Positions 41,722 through 49,165 of a stretch of DNA of 64,000 nucleotides are shown here, piece by piece; positions within the stretch are counted from its first letter, which is position 1, and each line of letters starts with the position of its first letter. This DNA comes from Mycolicibacterium hodleri (GTDB lineage Bacteria; Actinomycetota; Actinomycetes; Mycobacteriales; Mycobacteriaceae). Under the pieces are notes generated by a model, which saw only the letters and a list, made by a program, of their open reading frames with translations, was not told the origin of the DNA and searched no databases. The stretch spans positions 87,384 to 151,383 of the forward strand of contig NZ_JACKTL010000050.1 of the NCBI RefSeq assembly GCF_025822245.1, in the 5' to 3' direction. The position numbers and the translations under genes are program-made.

Positions 41722-42218
41722 ATCGTCTTCCTGTGCAACGTGGCGGACAGGTGATGCTGAAGCGGCTGACCCACCGCACCGAGGCGAAGGGTGTACGTCA
41801 GCTCGTTACCGTCGATGCGGAACGAGCGACTCAGGGCGGTAACGTCTTTCGCCGAGGTGGTGAGTCCGATCGACGTGGCCGTCAGCTCCAGCTGCACCAC
41901 GTCGTCGCGGACGGTCACCGTGCCCTCCTGGATCTCGGTGACACCCGTCGGATGCGCGAGCACCAACTCGACGCGACCGTCCGCCGGCACCCGCAGGTAG
42001 CCCGTCTCGGCGTGCAGTGGTCGCCCGTCGTCGGCGGCCCTGGTCCGCTGCCCGTAGCCGAGGAACGGTTTGCCGACGTGGCCGAACGTGACCTCCTCGA
42101 GGTAGGAGAACGACGGAATCGTCGGGTACTCGCCCACGCCGGCACCAGCCCATGTGCCCAGCAGGGGAGCGAGGACGGTCAGCGCGGGGTGAAGGTCTGG
42201 CGGGCCGCCGTTCGTCAT
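41718..42218 (-). CDS. FABP-like nitrobindin (heme-binding, peroxynitrite isomerase type)
   Basis: A 166-aa beta-barrel protein with the nitrobindin signature at the N-terminus (LLGTWAGAGVGEYPTI, then SFSYLEEVTFGHVGKPFL), the middle ETGYLRV and the C-terminal QHHLSATLHRK, whose histidine region holds the heme ligand in the family. Nitrobindins bind ferric heme, and related proteins isomerise peroxynitrite to nitrate. It heads a three-gene operon with a serine hydrolase and an SRPBCC protein. Confidence in the fold is high; the reaction is inferred. Confidence 0.82.
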   Translation of the reverse strand: MTNGGPPDLHPALTVLAPLLGTWAGAGVGEYPTIPSFSYLEEVTFGHVGKPFLGYGQRTRAADDGRPLHAETGYLRVPADGRVELVLAHPTGVTEIQEGTVTVRDDVVQLELTATSIGLTTSAKDVTALSRSFRIDGNELTYTLRLGAVGQPLQHHLSATLHRKTI

Positions 42219-42299
42219 GTCAAAACCCTACTCACGTCGTCGACGGTCCCGCCGGCCGCACGGGCCGGACGTGTCGGACCACGCTTCTAGAATGGTGGC

Positions 42300-42530
42300 A
42301 TGGTCACGGCGACAACGTCTTTGAGTTCTCAGGAGCGCATGGAGTTGTTGTTCGGGGAGATGGAGGAGTTGGCCGGGCAGCGCAATGCGATCGACAGTCG
42401 GTTGGTGGAGATCGCCGCCGAGATCGAGGGAGCGCATGGAGTTGTTGTTCGGGGAGATGGAGGAGTTGGCCGGGCAGCGCAATGCGATCGACAGTCGGTT
42501 GGTGGAGATCGCCGCCGAGATCGAGGGTGA
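42300..42530 (+). pseudogene. Original 5' end of HNH gene, frameshifted by a tandem duplication
   Basis: The native ATG at 42300 opens MVTATTSLSSQERMELLFGE, the normal N-terminus of a DUF222/13E12 protein, but the first copy of a 97-bp repeat ends at 42428 and the second begins out of frame. The frame then hits a stop at 42530 after 76 codons. Removing one repeat copy would restore a continuous gene from 42300 to 43662. Confidence 0.8.
42332..42525. repeat. 97-bp perfect tandem duplication
   Basis: Two identical 97-bp copies lie at 42332-42428 and 42429-42525, each beginning GGAGCGCATGGAGTTG and ending GCCGCCGAGATCGAG. A further 2 nt of shared sequence follows the second copy. The period is not a multiple of three, so the duplication shifts the reading frame of the HNH gene. 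The absence of differences between copies suggests a recent event, or a compressed read in assembly. Confidence 0.9.
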
Positions 42531-43662
42531 CGGGATTTGGGGTGCCACTGGGGTGCGGTCGGTGCCGGCGTTGGTGGCCTGGAAGTTGGGCATCAGCCCG
42601 CACAACGCCGAGACGATGGTGACCGTGGCGCGGCGGCTCGAGGAGTTCCCGCGGTGTGCGGCGATGATGCGTGACGGTCAGCTGTCGTTGGATCAGATCG
42701 GGGTGATCGCCGAGCGGGCCGGTGAGGGGTCTGACGAGCATTACGCCCAGCTGGCGTCGGTGGCCACGGTGACCCAGTTGCGTTTTGCGATCAAGCTCGA
42801 GCCCCGTCCCACACCGGACCGGACGCCGGAGCCGGAGCGGTCGTTCCGCAGGACGGTCGGGGAGAGGTCCACCACCTACCGGATCACGCTGCCGAAGGTG
42901 GAGGCGGCGAAGTTCGGGCTGGACTCGCATCGCGACGCGTTGATCGCCCAGTGGCGACGCGACCACGGCGGTGACTCCGATACCGGCGACTCCGACGAGG
43001 ACGCGTACGACGCCGATGGGCGCGCGGAGGAACCGTCGGTTCGGGTGCCGCCGTTTCCCACCACCGTGGACGCGTTCACCAGCCTGGTGGAGGCCGGGTG
43101 GGACGCCGACGTGGCGCGGCGTCCGCATGGTCAGCACACCACCGTGGTGGTGCACCTGGATGTCGAGAGGCGTTTGGCCGGGCTGCATCTGGGTCCGGTG
43201 CTCTCCGACGACGAGCGCCGCCTGCTGCTGTGTGACGCCACCTGCGAGCTGTGGCTGGAACGTCACGGCCAGGTCATCGGGTCCGGGCGGGTCACCCGCA
43301 CCATCAGCCGGCGGGGCGACCCGCGGATTGCACTGGTCCCCGGGTGCGGGGCGACCCGCGGATTGCACGCCCACCACATCCGGCATTGGGAGGACGGCGG
43401 GCCGACCGACCTCGACAACCTGGTGCTGCTCTGCCCCTTCCACCACCGCCTCCACCACAGTGGCGGGATCACCATCACCGGCCCCGCCCACCAGCTCGTC
43501 GTCACCGACGCCGACGGCGAACCACTGAACCCGGGATCATTGGCCCGCACACCGACCCAACCCCCACCGGCGGTGAAACCGTGCCGCGGTCCCCTCGGGG
43601 AACGCGCCCAATGGTGGTGGTACACACCGTTCGAACCCCAACCACCACCCACCGGCAACTAG
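42436..43662 (+). CDS. HNH endonuclease / DUF222 (13E12 repeat family) protein
   Basis: A 408-aa protein if translated from ATG 42436, which lies inside the second repeat copy and has GAGGGAG 3 nt upstream. It would then lack only the first 13 residues of the ancestral product. The DUF222 domain fills residues ~1-250; the HNH motif is C-terminal: LHAHHIRHWEDGGPTDLDN, then LLCPFHHRLHH. The zinc-binding cysteine before PGC common in relatives is missing (IALVPGC). These 13E12-type genes are dispersed multicopy elements in mycobacteria with unproved function. Its stop shares CTAG with the convergent SDR gene. Confidence 0.75.
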   Translation: MELLFGEMEELAGQRNAIDSRLVEIAAEIEGDGIWGATGVRSVPALVAWKLGISPHNAETMVTVARRLEEFPRCAAMMRDGQLSLDQIGVIAERAGEGSDEHYAQLASVATVTQLRFAIKLEPRPTPDRTPEPERSFRRTVGERSTTYRITLPKVEAAKFGLDSHRDALIAQWRRDHGGDSDTGDSDEDAYDADGRAEEPSVRVPPFPTTVDAFTSLVEAGWDADVARRPHGQHTTVVVHLDVERRLAGLHLGPVLSDDERRLLLCDATCELWLERHGQVIGSGRVTRTISRRGDPRIALVPGCGATRGLHAHHIRHWEDGGPTDLDNLVLLCPFHHRLHHSGGITITGPAHQLVVTDADGEPLNPGSLARTPTQPPPAVKPCRGPLGERAQWWWYTPFEPQPPPTGN

Positions 43663-44540
43663 GGGCAGAGGTTCTCGAGGTCCTCGAGCAACCCGGGATG
43701 GGTGGTGCGCCATCCGAGCGCTTCGCGCGTATGACGGCTGGACGCCGGCTGGTCCATCAGGAAGATCTCGCCGAACGGGCCGAACTGCTCCGGTGACACC
43801 GGCTGGACGGGCAGTCCCAGTCGACGTCCGATGACGGCCGCGATGTCGCGCACGGCGATGCCCTCCTCGTCGACCGCATGCCACGACGTGCCCGCCGGCG
43901 CGGACTCCAGGGCGAGCCGGAACAGGACGGCGGCGTCGCGTGCGTGGACGGCGGGCCAGCGTTGGGTGCCGTCGCCGGGGTAGCCCGCGACACCGGTGCG
44001 CCGCGCCGTCGTGGCGAGAACCCCTGCGAATCCGCCGTTTCCGCGGTCGTGGGCGGTACGTGGGATGCGCACCGCGACGCTGCGCACCCCCTGCGACGCG
44101 AGACCCAGCAATGCCAGCACGGCGCGGCCCCGACCCCCGACCGGCCCTTCCGTCGGTGGCGGGTCCGCCTCGGTGGACGCACGTCCGGCGACCCATGGCG
44201 TACCGGAGGCGACGACGATGGGCCGGTCGGTGCCGGACAGCTCGTCACCCATCGTCGTCAATGCGTCCGTCTCCGTGACGATCTCGCGCGCCAACGCCTC
44301 CGGGGTGGCGGCTTCGTGTCCGAACGCGAGGTGGATGACGCCGTCGGTTCGGCGGACTCCGTCCCGCAGGGCGTCGAGATCCGACAGGGTGCCGCGCAAC
44401 ACCTCGGCGCCCACGTCGGACAACGTCGTTGCAGAGGCGTCCGAGCGGGCCAGCGCGAGGACGGCGTGGCCGTTGCCGAGGAGTTCGGCGAGGACGGGTG
44501 AGCCGATGGTGCCGGTTCCTCCGGTGACGAAGACGCGCAC
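43659..44540 (-). CDS. NAD(P)-dependent epimerase/SDR-family protein
   Basis: A 293-aa extended short-chain dehydrogenase-like protein: the nucleotide-binding VTGGTGTIGSPVLAEL at the very N-terminus, DGVIHLAFG and WPAVHARDAAVLFRLAL. The usual YxxxK catalytic pair is not evident, so it resembles atypical NAD(P)-binding SDRs. GTG 44540 is chosen because GGAG lies 6 nt upstream and the Rossmann strand begins at once; TTG 44552 is the alternative. It diverges from a TetR gene over a palindrome-rich 86-nt region and is the likely target of that regulator. Confidence 0.8.
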   Translation of the reverse strand: MRVFVTGGTGTIGSPVLAELLGNGHAVLALARSDASATTLSDVGAEVLRGTLSDLDALRDGVRRTDGVIHLAFGHEAATPEALAREIVTETDALTTMGDELSGTDRPIVVASGTPWVAGRASTEADPPPTEGPVGGRGRAVLALLGLASQGVRSVAVRIPRTAHDRGNGGFAGVLATTARRTGVAGYPGDGTQRWPAVHARDAAVLFRLALESAPAGTSWHAVDEEGIAVRDIAAVIGRRLGLPVQPVSPEQFGPFGEIFLMDQPASSRHTREALGWRTTHPGLLEDLENLCP

Positions 44541-44568
44541 GGGACGCTCCAATCGTTAGGATGAGACC

Positions 44569-44608
44569 TTTGTCCCGTCACCGTACAACGTGATGGGACA
44601 AAAGTCCC
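44569..44608. promoter_or_regulatory. Overlapping palindromic operators of the TetR/SDR pair
   Basis: A 13-nt arm TTTGTCCCGTCAC (44569-44581) is repeated inverted at 44590-44602 with one mismatch and an 8-nt centre. The right arm also forms a second palindrome, GGGAC AAAA GTCCC (44595-44608). Three GTCCC half-sites in 40 nt between divergent genes indicate TetR-type operators that would control both promoters. Confidence 0.7.
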
Positions 44609-44626
44609 GTCGCCTAGGATGTGGAC

Positions 44627-45199
44627 ATGGGTCGCTGGGAACCGGGTGCGCGGCAGCGACTGGTGCTCGCGGCCGTCGACCTGTTCACCGAGCAGGGCTA
44701 CGACACCACGACCGTCGCCCAGATCGCCGAGCGGGCCGGCGTCACGAAGAGCACGTTCTTTCGCCACTTTCCCGACAAGCGGGAGCTGCTCGTCGCCGGT
44801 CAGGAAAGCATGTGCCAGTTGCTCTCCGAGGGCATTGCGGAGGCGCCCGACGGCGCGAGCCCGCTGGCGGCCGTCGCGGCGGCCCTCGAACGCGCCTCGA
44901 CGATGATGGGTCCGGACAACCGGGAGCTCGGCCCCCGCATCAAGGCGGCCGTCGCGGCGAGCACCGAGCTACAGGAGCGCGACGCCCTGAAGACGGTCAG
45001 CCTGGCGGCAGCCATGACGACGGCACTGTTGGCCCGCGGCGTTCCCGAGACGACCGCACACCTGGCCGGAGAGCTCGGCGTGCTGGCCTTCAAACAGGGT
45101 TACGCCCGCTGGTCCGACGACCAGAACGGACGCGGCTTGGCCGAGTACGCCCTGGCGGCGCTCGACGAACTGCGGGCGGCGTCGAGGTCCTTGGACTGA
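44627..45199 (+). CDS. TetR-family transcriptional regulator
   Basis: A 190-aa TetR regulator. The helix-turn-helix is textbook: LFTEQGYDTTTVAQIAERAG then VTKSTFFRHFPDKRELL, followed by an all-helical ligand domain. ATG 44627 has AGGA 7 nt upstream, which favours it over GTG 44621. It most likely represses itself and the divergent SDR gene through the palindromes between them. The inducer is unknown. Confidence 0.88.
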   Translation: MGRWEPGARQRLVLAAVDLFTEQGYDTTTVAQIAERAGVTKSTFFRHFPDKRELLVAGQESMCQLLSEGIAEAPDGASPLAAVAAALERASTMMGPDNRELGPRIKAAVAASTELQERDALKTVSLAAAMTTALLARGVPETTAHLAGELGVLAFKQGYARWSDDQNGRGLAEYALAALDELRAASRSLD

Positions 45200-46906
45200 C
45201 TAGCCGCAGACCGCGCCGGTCGCGGCCGAGCCGACCAACTTGCGGTACTTGGCCAGCACGCCGGTGGGGTACTTGGGCGCGGGCGGGGTGAAACCCTCCT
45301 TGCGGGACTCGAATTCGGCCCCGTCGACGAGGAGGTCCAGGGTGCCCGTGCCCACGTCGAGGCGGATGCGGTCACCGTCCCTGACGAAGGCGATCGGTCC
45401 GGCGTCGACCGCTTCGGGCGCGATGTGGCCGACGCAGAGACCGGTGGTGCCACCGGAGAACCGGCCGTCGGTCATCAGCAACACGTCCTTGCCGAGCCCC
45501 GCGCCCTTGATTGCGCCGGTGATGGCGAGCATCTCGCGCATGCCGGGTCCGCCCTTGGGGCCCTCGTACCGGATGACGACCACGTCGCCGCAGGTGATGG
45601 TGCCGTCCTCGAGCGCATCCATCGCGGCCCGCTCGCCGTCGAAAACCCTTGCGGTGCCCTCGAACACGTCGGAATCGAACCCGGCCGACTTGACCACGGC
45701 ACCCTCGGGGGCCAGCGACCCGTGCAGGATCGTGATGCCGCCCGTCGGGTGAATCGGATTACTCATCGCGCGCAACACCTTGCCGTCGGGGTCCGGCGGC
45801 TCGATGTGGGCGAGGTTCTCGGCCATGGTCCGACCGGTGACGGTGAGGCAATCCCCGTGCAACAGGCCGTTGTCCAGCAGTGCCTTCATGACGACGGGCA
45901 CGCCGCCGATCTCGTCGACGTGCTTCATCACGTGACGGCCGAAGGGCTTGACGTCGGCGAGGTGCGGCACCTTCTGCCCGATGCGGGTGAAGTCCGCCAG
46001 CGTGAGCTTCACGCCGGCCTCCCACGCGATCGCGAGCAGGTGAAGCACGGCGTTGGTGGACCCGCCGAAGGCCATCACGACGGCGATGGCGTTCTCGAAG
46101 GCCTCCAGCGTGAGGATGTCACTGGTGGTGATGCCGCGACGCAGCATCTCCACGACGGCCTCGCCCGACTGACGGGCGTACTCGTCGCGGCGCTTGTCGA
46201 TGGCCACCGGGGATGCACTGCCCGGCAGCGACATGCCCAGGGCCTCGGCGGCGCTGGCCATGGTGTTGGCGGTGTACATGCCGCCGCACGCGCCCTCGCC
46301 CGGACAGATGGCGCGCTCGATGATGTCCACGTCCTGACGCGACATCAGCCCGCGGGCGCAGGCGCCGACGGCTTCGAAGGCGTCGATGATGGTGACTTCG
46401 CGCTCGGTGCCGTCGGTCATCTTGGCGACGCCGGGCATGATCGAGCCGTTGTAGAAGAAGACACTCGCCAGGTTCAGGCGCGCGGCAGCCATCAGCATGC
46501 CGGGGATCGACTTGTCGCATCCCGCCAGGAGCACGGTGCCGTCGAGGCGCTCGGCCTGCACCACGGTCTCGACGCTGTCCGCGATCACCTCGCGGGAGAC
46601 CAGCGAGAAGTGCATGCCCTCGTGGCCCATGGAGATGCCGTCGGACACCGAGATGGTGCCGAATTCCAGCGGGTAGCCACCGGCGGAGTGCACGCCGCCC
46701 TTGACCGACTGCGCCAGTCGCTGCAGCGACATGTTGCACGGCGTGATCTCGTTCCACGACGATCCGACGCCGATCTGAGGCTTGACCCAGTCGTCGTCAC
46801 CCATGCCGACGGCCCGCAGCATTCCGCGGGCGGCGGTCTTCTCGAGGCCGTCGGTGACGTCGCGGCTACGGGGCTTGATGTCGGGTTGTGAGGCGTCTGA
46901 GGGCAT
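45200..46906 (-). CDS. ilvD: Dihydroxy-acid dehydratase IlvD
   Basis: A 568-aa dihydroxy-acid dehydratase, the Fe-S enzyme of valine, leucine and isoleucine synthesis that converts dihydroxyacids to 2-keto acids. The family signatures CDKSIPGMLMA and GACGGMYTANTM are visible, with cluster cysteines at the Cys of each plus the N-terminal PCNM. The C-terminal LMTDGRFSGGTTGLCVGHI is intact. Length and sequence are normal. The order with the RicR-type regulator and L,D-transpeptidase genes matches Rv0189c to Rv0192. Confidence 0.95.
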   Translation of the reverse strand: MPSDASQPDIKPRSRDVTDGLEKTAARGMLRAVGMGDDDWVKPQIGVGSSWNEITPCNMSLQRLAQSVKGGVHSAGGYPLEFGTISVSDGISMGHEGMHFSLVSREVIADSVETVVQAERLDGTVLLAGCDKSIPGMLMAAARLNLASVFFYNGSIMPGVAKMTDGTEREVTIIDAFEAVGACARGLMSRQDVDIIERAICPGEGACGGMYTANTMASAAEALGMSLPGSASPVAIDKRRDEYARQSGEAVVEMLRRGITTSDILTLEAFENAIAVVMAFGGSTNAVLHLLAIAWEAGVKLTLADFTRIGQKVPHLADVKPFGRHVMKHVDEIGGVPVVMKALLDNGLLHGDCLTVTGRTMAENLAHIEPPDPDGKVLRAMSNPIHPTGGITILHGSLAPEGAVVKSAGFDSDVFEGTARVFDGERAAMDALEDGTITCGDVVVIRYEGPKGGPGMREMLAITGAIKGAGLGKDVLLMTDGRFSGGTTGLCVGHIAPEAVDAGPIAFVRDGDRIRLDVGTGTLDLLVDGAEFESRKEGFTPPAPKYPTGVLAKYRKLVGSAATGAVCG

Positions 46907-46949
46907 TGGTCAAGTATGCCTCCGGGTCGTTCGCCGACCAAACCATTTC

Positions 46950-46970
46950 GGATACCCCGGTGGGGTATCC
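46950..46970. promoter_or_regulatory. CsoR/RicR-type copper operator
   Basis: A perfect inverted repeat with 9-nt arms GGATACCCC and GGGGTATCC and a 3-nt centre GGT. The TACCCC/GGGGTA pattern is typical of CsoR-family operators. It lies 15-35 nt upstream of the ATG of the DUF305 lipoprotein gene, the first gene of the operon that also encodes the CsoR-family repressor. Confidence 0.75.
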
Positions 46971-46985
46971 GGTACGGTGGCTTTC

Positions 46986-47591
46986 ATGAAGACGTTGATC
47001 GCCTTGGTGGCCGCCGTCGCCACCGCACTGCTCGTGTCCTCCTGTACCAGCCCCAGCTCGACCTCGTCCGACGGTCACACCGACCACACCCACGGGAACG
47101 AGTCCAGCGCGGCCGCCCCGAACGCCGCCCCGAACAACGCCGCCGACGTCACCTTCGTCTCCGGCATGATTCCGCACCACGAGCAGGCGGTCGAGATGTC
47201 CGCCCTCGTCCCGCAGCGGTCCACGAATCCCGAGGTGATCAAGCTCGCTGCCGACATCTCGGCGGCCCAAGGGCCCGAGATCCAGACGATGAAGGGCTTC
47301 CTCACCCAGTGGAACGTCGACGCGGGCGCCGCGCACGACGGACACGACATGGGCGCCATGACCGGCATGGTCGACGAGGACGCCATGGCGAAGCTGGAGA
47401 CCCTCAAGGGCGCCGACTTCGACAAGCTCTGGCTGACGTCGATGATCGGCCATCACGAGGGGGCCGTCGCGATGGCCAAGACCGAGATCGCCGACGGCGC
47501 CAACGCCGACGCGAAGGCGCTGGCCGGCCGCATCGTCACGGCGCAGGAAGCCGAGATCGCCCAGATGAAGCAGATGGTGGGGGCACAATGA
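46986..47591 (+). CDS. DUF305 lipoprotein, probable periplasmic copper-binding protein
   Basis: A 201-aa lipoprotein: signal with lipobox VSSC (Cys ~20), a His-rich Ser/Thr linker (DGHTDHTHG), then a DUF305 domain with two ferritin-like halves, each holding a MIxHHxxAVxM motif (GMIPHHEQAVEMS and SMIGHHEGAVAMA). A Met/His cluster HDGHDMGAMTGM lies between them. DUF305 proteins are often beside copper genes; the histidines and methionines suit copper binding outside the membrane. Its stop overlaps the start of the RicR-type gene, and a CsoR-type operator precedes it. Confidence 0.85.
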   Translation: MKTLIALVAAVATALLVSSCTSPSSTSSDGHTDHTHGNESSAAAPNAAPNNAADVTFVSGMIPHHEQAVEMSALVPQRSTNPEVIKLAADISAAQGPEIQTMKGFLTQWNVDAGAAHDGHDMGAMTGMVDEDAMAKLETLKGADFDKLWLTSMIGHHEGAVAMAKTEIADGANADAKALAGRIVTAQEAEIAQMKQMVGAQ

Positions 47592-47899
47592 CCGACGAAC
47601 CAGTGGAAAACCCTGCGCCGCATGGGTATTCGCCGCACAAGGAGAACTACGCCAAGCGGCTGCGGCGCGTCGAGGGTCAGGTGCGCGGCATCGCCAAGAT
47701 GATCGAGGACGACAAGTACTGCATCGACGTCCTCACCCAGATCAGCGCCGTCAACAGCGCGTTGCAGTCCGTCGCACTGGGTCTTCTCGACGAACACCTC
47801 GGCCACTGCGTGACCCAGGCGGTCGCCGAGGGCGGATCCGAGGCGGACAAGAAGCTCGCCGAGGCGTCGGCCGCCATCGCCAGGCTGGTCAAGTCCTGA
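47588..47899 (+). CDS. ricR: Copper-sensing repressor of the CsoR family (RicR-like)
   Basis: A 103-aa CsoR-family regulator. The Cu(I) ligands are in place: Cys in DKYCIDVL, His in DEHLGHC and Cys at the end of that motif, spaced as in CsoR (C...H-x3-C), and RLRRVEGQVRGIAKMIEDD is the DNA-binding helix. The start codon overlaps the DUF305 stop (ATGA). Position next to ilvD matches Rv0190 (RicR) of M. tuberculosis. With copper bound it should leave the palindrome at 46950-46970, making the operon copper-inducible and autoregulated. Confidence 0.85.
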   Translation: MTDEPVENPAPHGYSPHKENYAKRLRRVEGQVRGIAKMIEDDKYCIDVLTQISAVNSALQSVALGLLDEHLGHCVTQAVAEGGSEADKKLAEASAAIARLVKS

Positions 47900-48063
47900 G
47901 AGTCCCGCTGCGAGCAACGTAACGAACCGTCACCGGGATCCGAAGAACTAGCAGGTCAGTGCCGCCTAGGTGGTGCGACGGTCATGGCCGGGCGCTCGTC
48001 GCCGGAAATACCTGGTCCCCGCGCTGTGTAACACTGGTTTCACTCGTGTATTGGAGGTGGCGC

Positions 48064-49104
48064 ATGCGCCGGGAAACAATCAGACGTTCTGCGACGCGAT
48101 TTGCCACGGCGGTCGTCGCCGCCGGCATGGTCGGCGGTTTCGTCATCGGCAGCCCATCTGCCTGGGCAGACCCCGAGGTCAACCCCGATCCGGCCGCGAT
48201 CGACTCGCTGCCCGTCGAGCAGCCGGCCCCGCCCCCATTCGGGGAGGCGCCGCCGCCCGCTCCGCTGCCGTTCGGCTTCCCGCCGCCCGCAGATCCCAAC
48301 GCTCCCGCGCCGTTCAACCCGTTGGCCGCACCCGCGCCGGCACCGACGGTGATTCCCGAGGGCACCCCGGCAGGCCAGGATCCGACGCCCTACACCGGGC
48401 CGCCGGTCTTCGCCCCGCCGTCGTTCAACCCGAGCAACGGCTCGATGGTGGGCGTCGCCAAGCCGATCGCGATCAATTTCGCCCGGCCGATCGCGGACCG
48501 TCAGATGGCCCAGGCCGCGGTGCACGTTTCGTCGGTCCCGGCGGTGCCCGGCAAGTTCTACTGGTTGAGCGACACCCAGCTGCGCTGGCGGCCGATCGAC
48601 TTCTGGCCGGCGAACACCACCGTCAACGTCGACGCCGGCGGCGCCAAGTCCAGCTTCCGCACCGGTGAGTCGCTGGTGGCGACCGTCGACAACAACACCC
48701 ACCAGATGCAGATCGTGCGCAACGGCACGCTGGAGAAGACGTTCCCGGTGTCCATGGGCAAGACCGGCCACGACACCCCGAACGGCACGTACTACGTACT
48801 GGAGAAGTTCCCCAGCATCGTGATGGACTCCGCAACCTACGGCGTCGACAACACCTCGGCGCAGGGCTACAAGCTGACGGTGCAGAACGCCGTCCGCATC
48901 GACAACAGCGGGAACTTCGTCCACAGCGCGCCGTGGTCGGTGGCCGACCAGGGCAAGCGCAACGTCAGCCATGGTTGCATCAACCTCAGCGCCGCCAACG
49001 CCCAATGGTTCTTCGACAACTTCGGTAGTGGCGACCCCATCGTCGTGAAGAACTCCGTCGGCACCTACAGCCAGAACGACGGCGCCCAGGATTGGCAGAT
49101 GTAG
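48064..49104 (+). CDS. L,D-transpeptidase (YkuD domain)
   Basis: A 346-aa exported enzyme that cross-links peptidoglycan 3-3 bonds. Signal peptide to ~residue 35 (AWAD), a long proline-rich segment (~36-125), an Ig-like domain (~130-205), and the YkuD catalytic domain (~210-330) with VHSAPWSV and the active-site SHGCINLS (Cys nucleophile, His pair). Position after ilvD and ricR corresponds to Rv0192 (LdtMt4 group). GGAGG lies 5 nt before the ATG. A hairpin terminator follows. Confidence 0.9.
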   Translation: MRRETIRRSATRFATAVVAAGMVGGFVIGSPSAWADPEVNPDPAAIDSLPVEQPAPPPFGEAPPPAPLPFGFPPPADPNAPAPFNPLAAPAPAPTVIPEGTPAGQDPTPYTGPPVFAPPSFNPSNGSMVGVAKPIAINFARPIADRQMAQAAVHVSSVPAVPGKFYWLSDTQLRWRPIDFWPANTTVNVDAGGAKSSFRTGESLVATVDNNTHQMQIVRNGTLEKTFPVSMGKTGHDTPNGTYYVLEKFPSIVMDSATYGVDNTSAQGYKLTVQNAVRIDNSGNFVHSAPWSVADQGKRNVSHGCINLSAANAQWFFDNFGSGDPIVVKNSVGTYSQNDGAQDWQM

Positions 49105-49120
49105 GATCTGATACTCCCGA

Positions 49121-49149
49121 GAACGGCCGCCCCATCGGGGCGGCCGTTC
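49121..49149. terminator. Hairpin terminator between ldt and zmp1
   Basis: A perfect 13-bp stem, GAACGGCCGCCCC (49121-49133) with its complement (49137-49149), and a 3-nt loop ATC. It lies 16 nt after the transpeptidase stop and 17 nt from the zmp1 stop, so it probably serves both convergent genes. Confidence 0.85.
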
Positions 49150-49165
49150 GTCGTTTCAGCGAGCT

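Noticed and set aside
42332..42525. Target-site duplication or insertion sequence
   Set aside because: The two copies are adjacent and wholly within one gene, with no transposase or terminal inverted repeats; a simple tandem duplication explains it.
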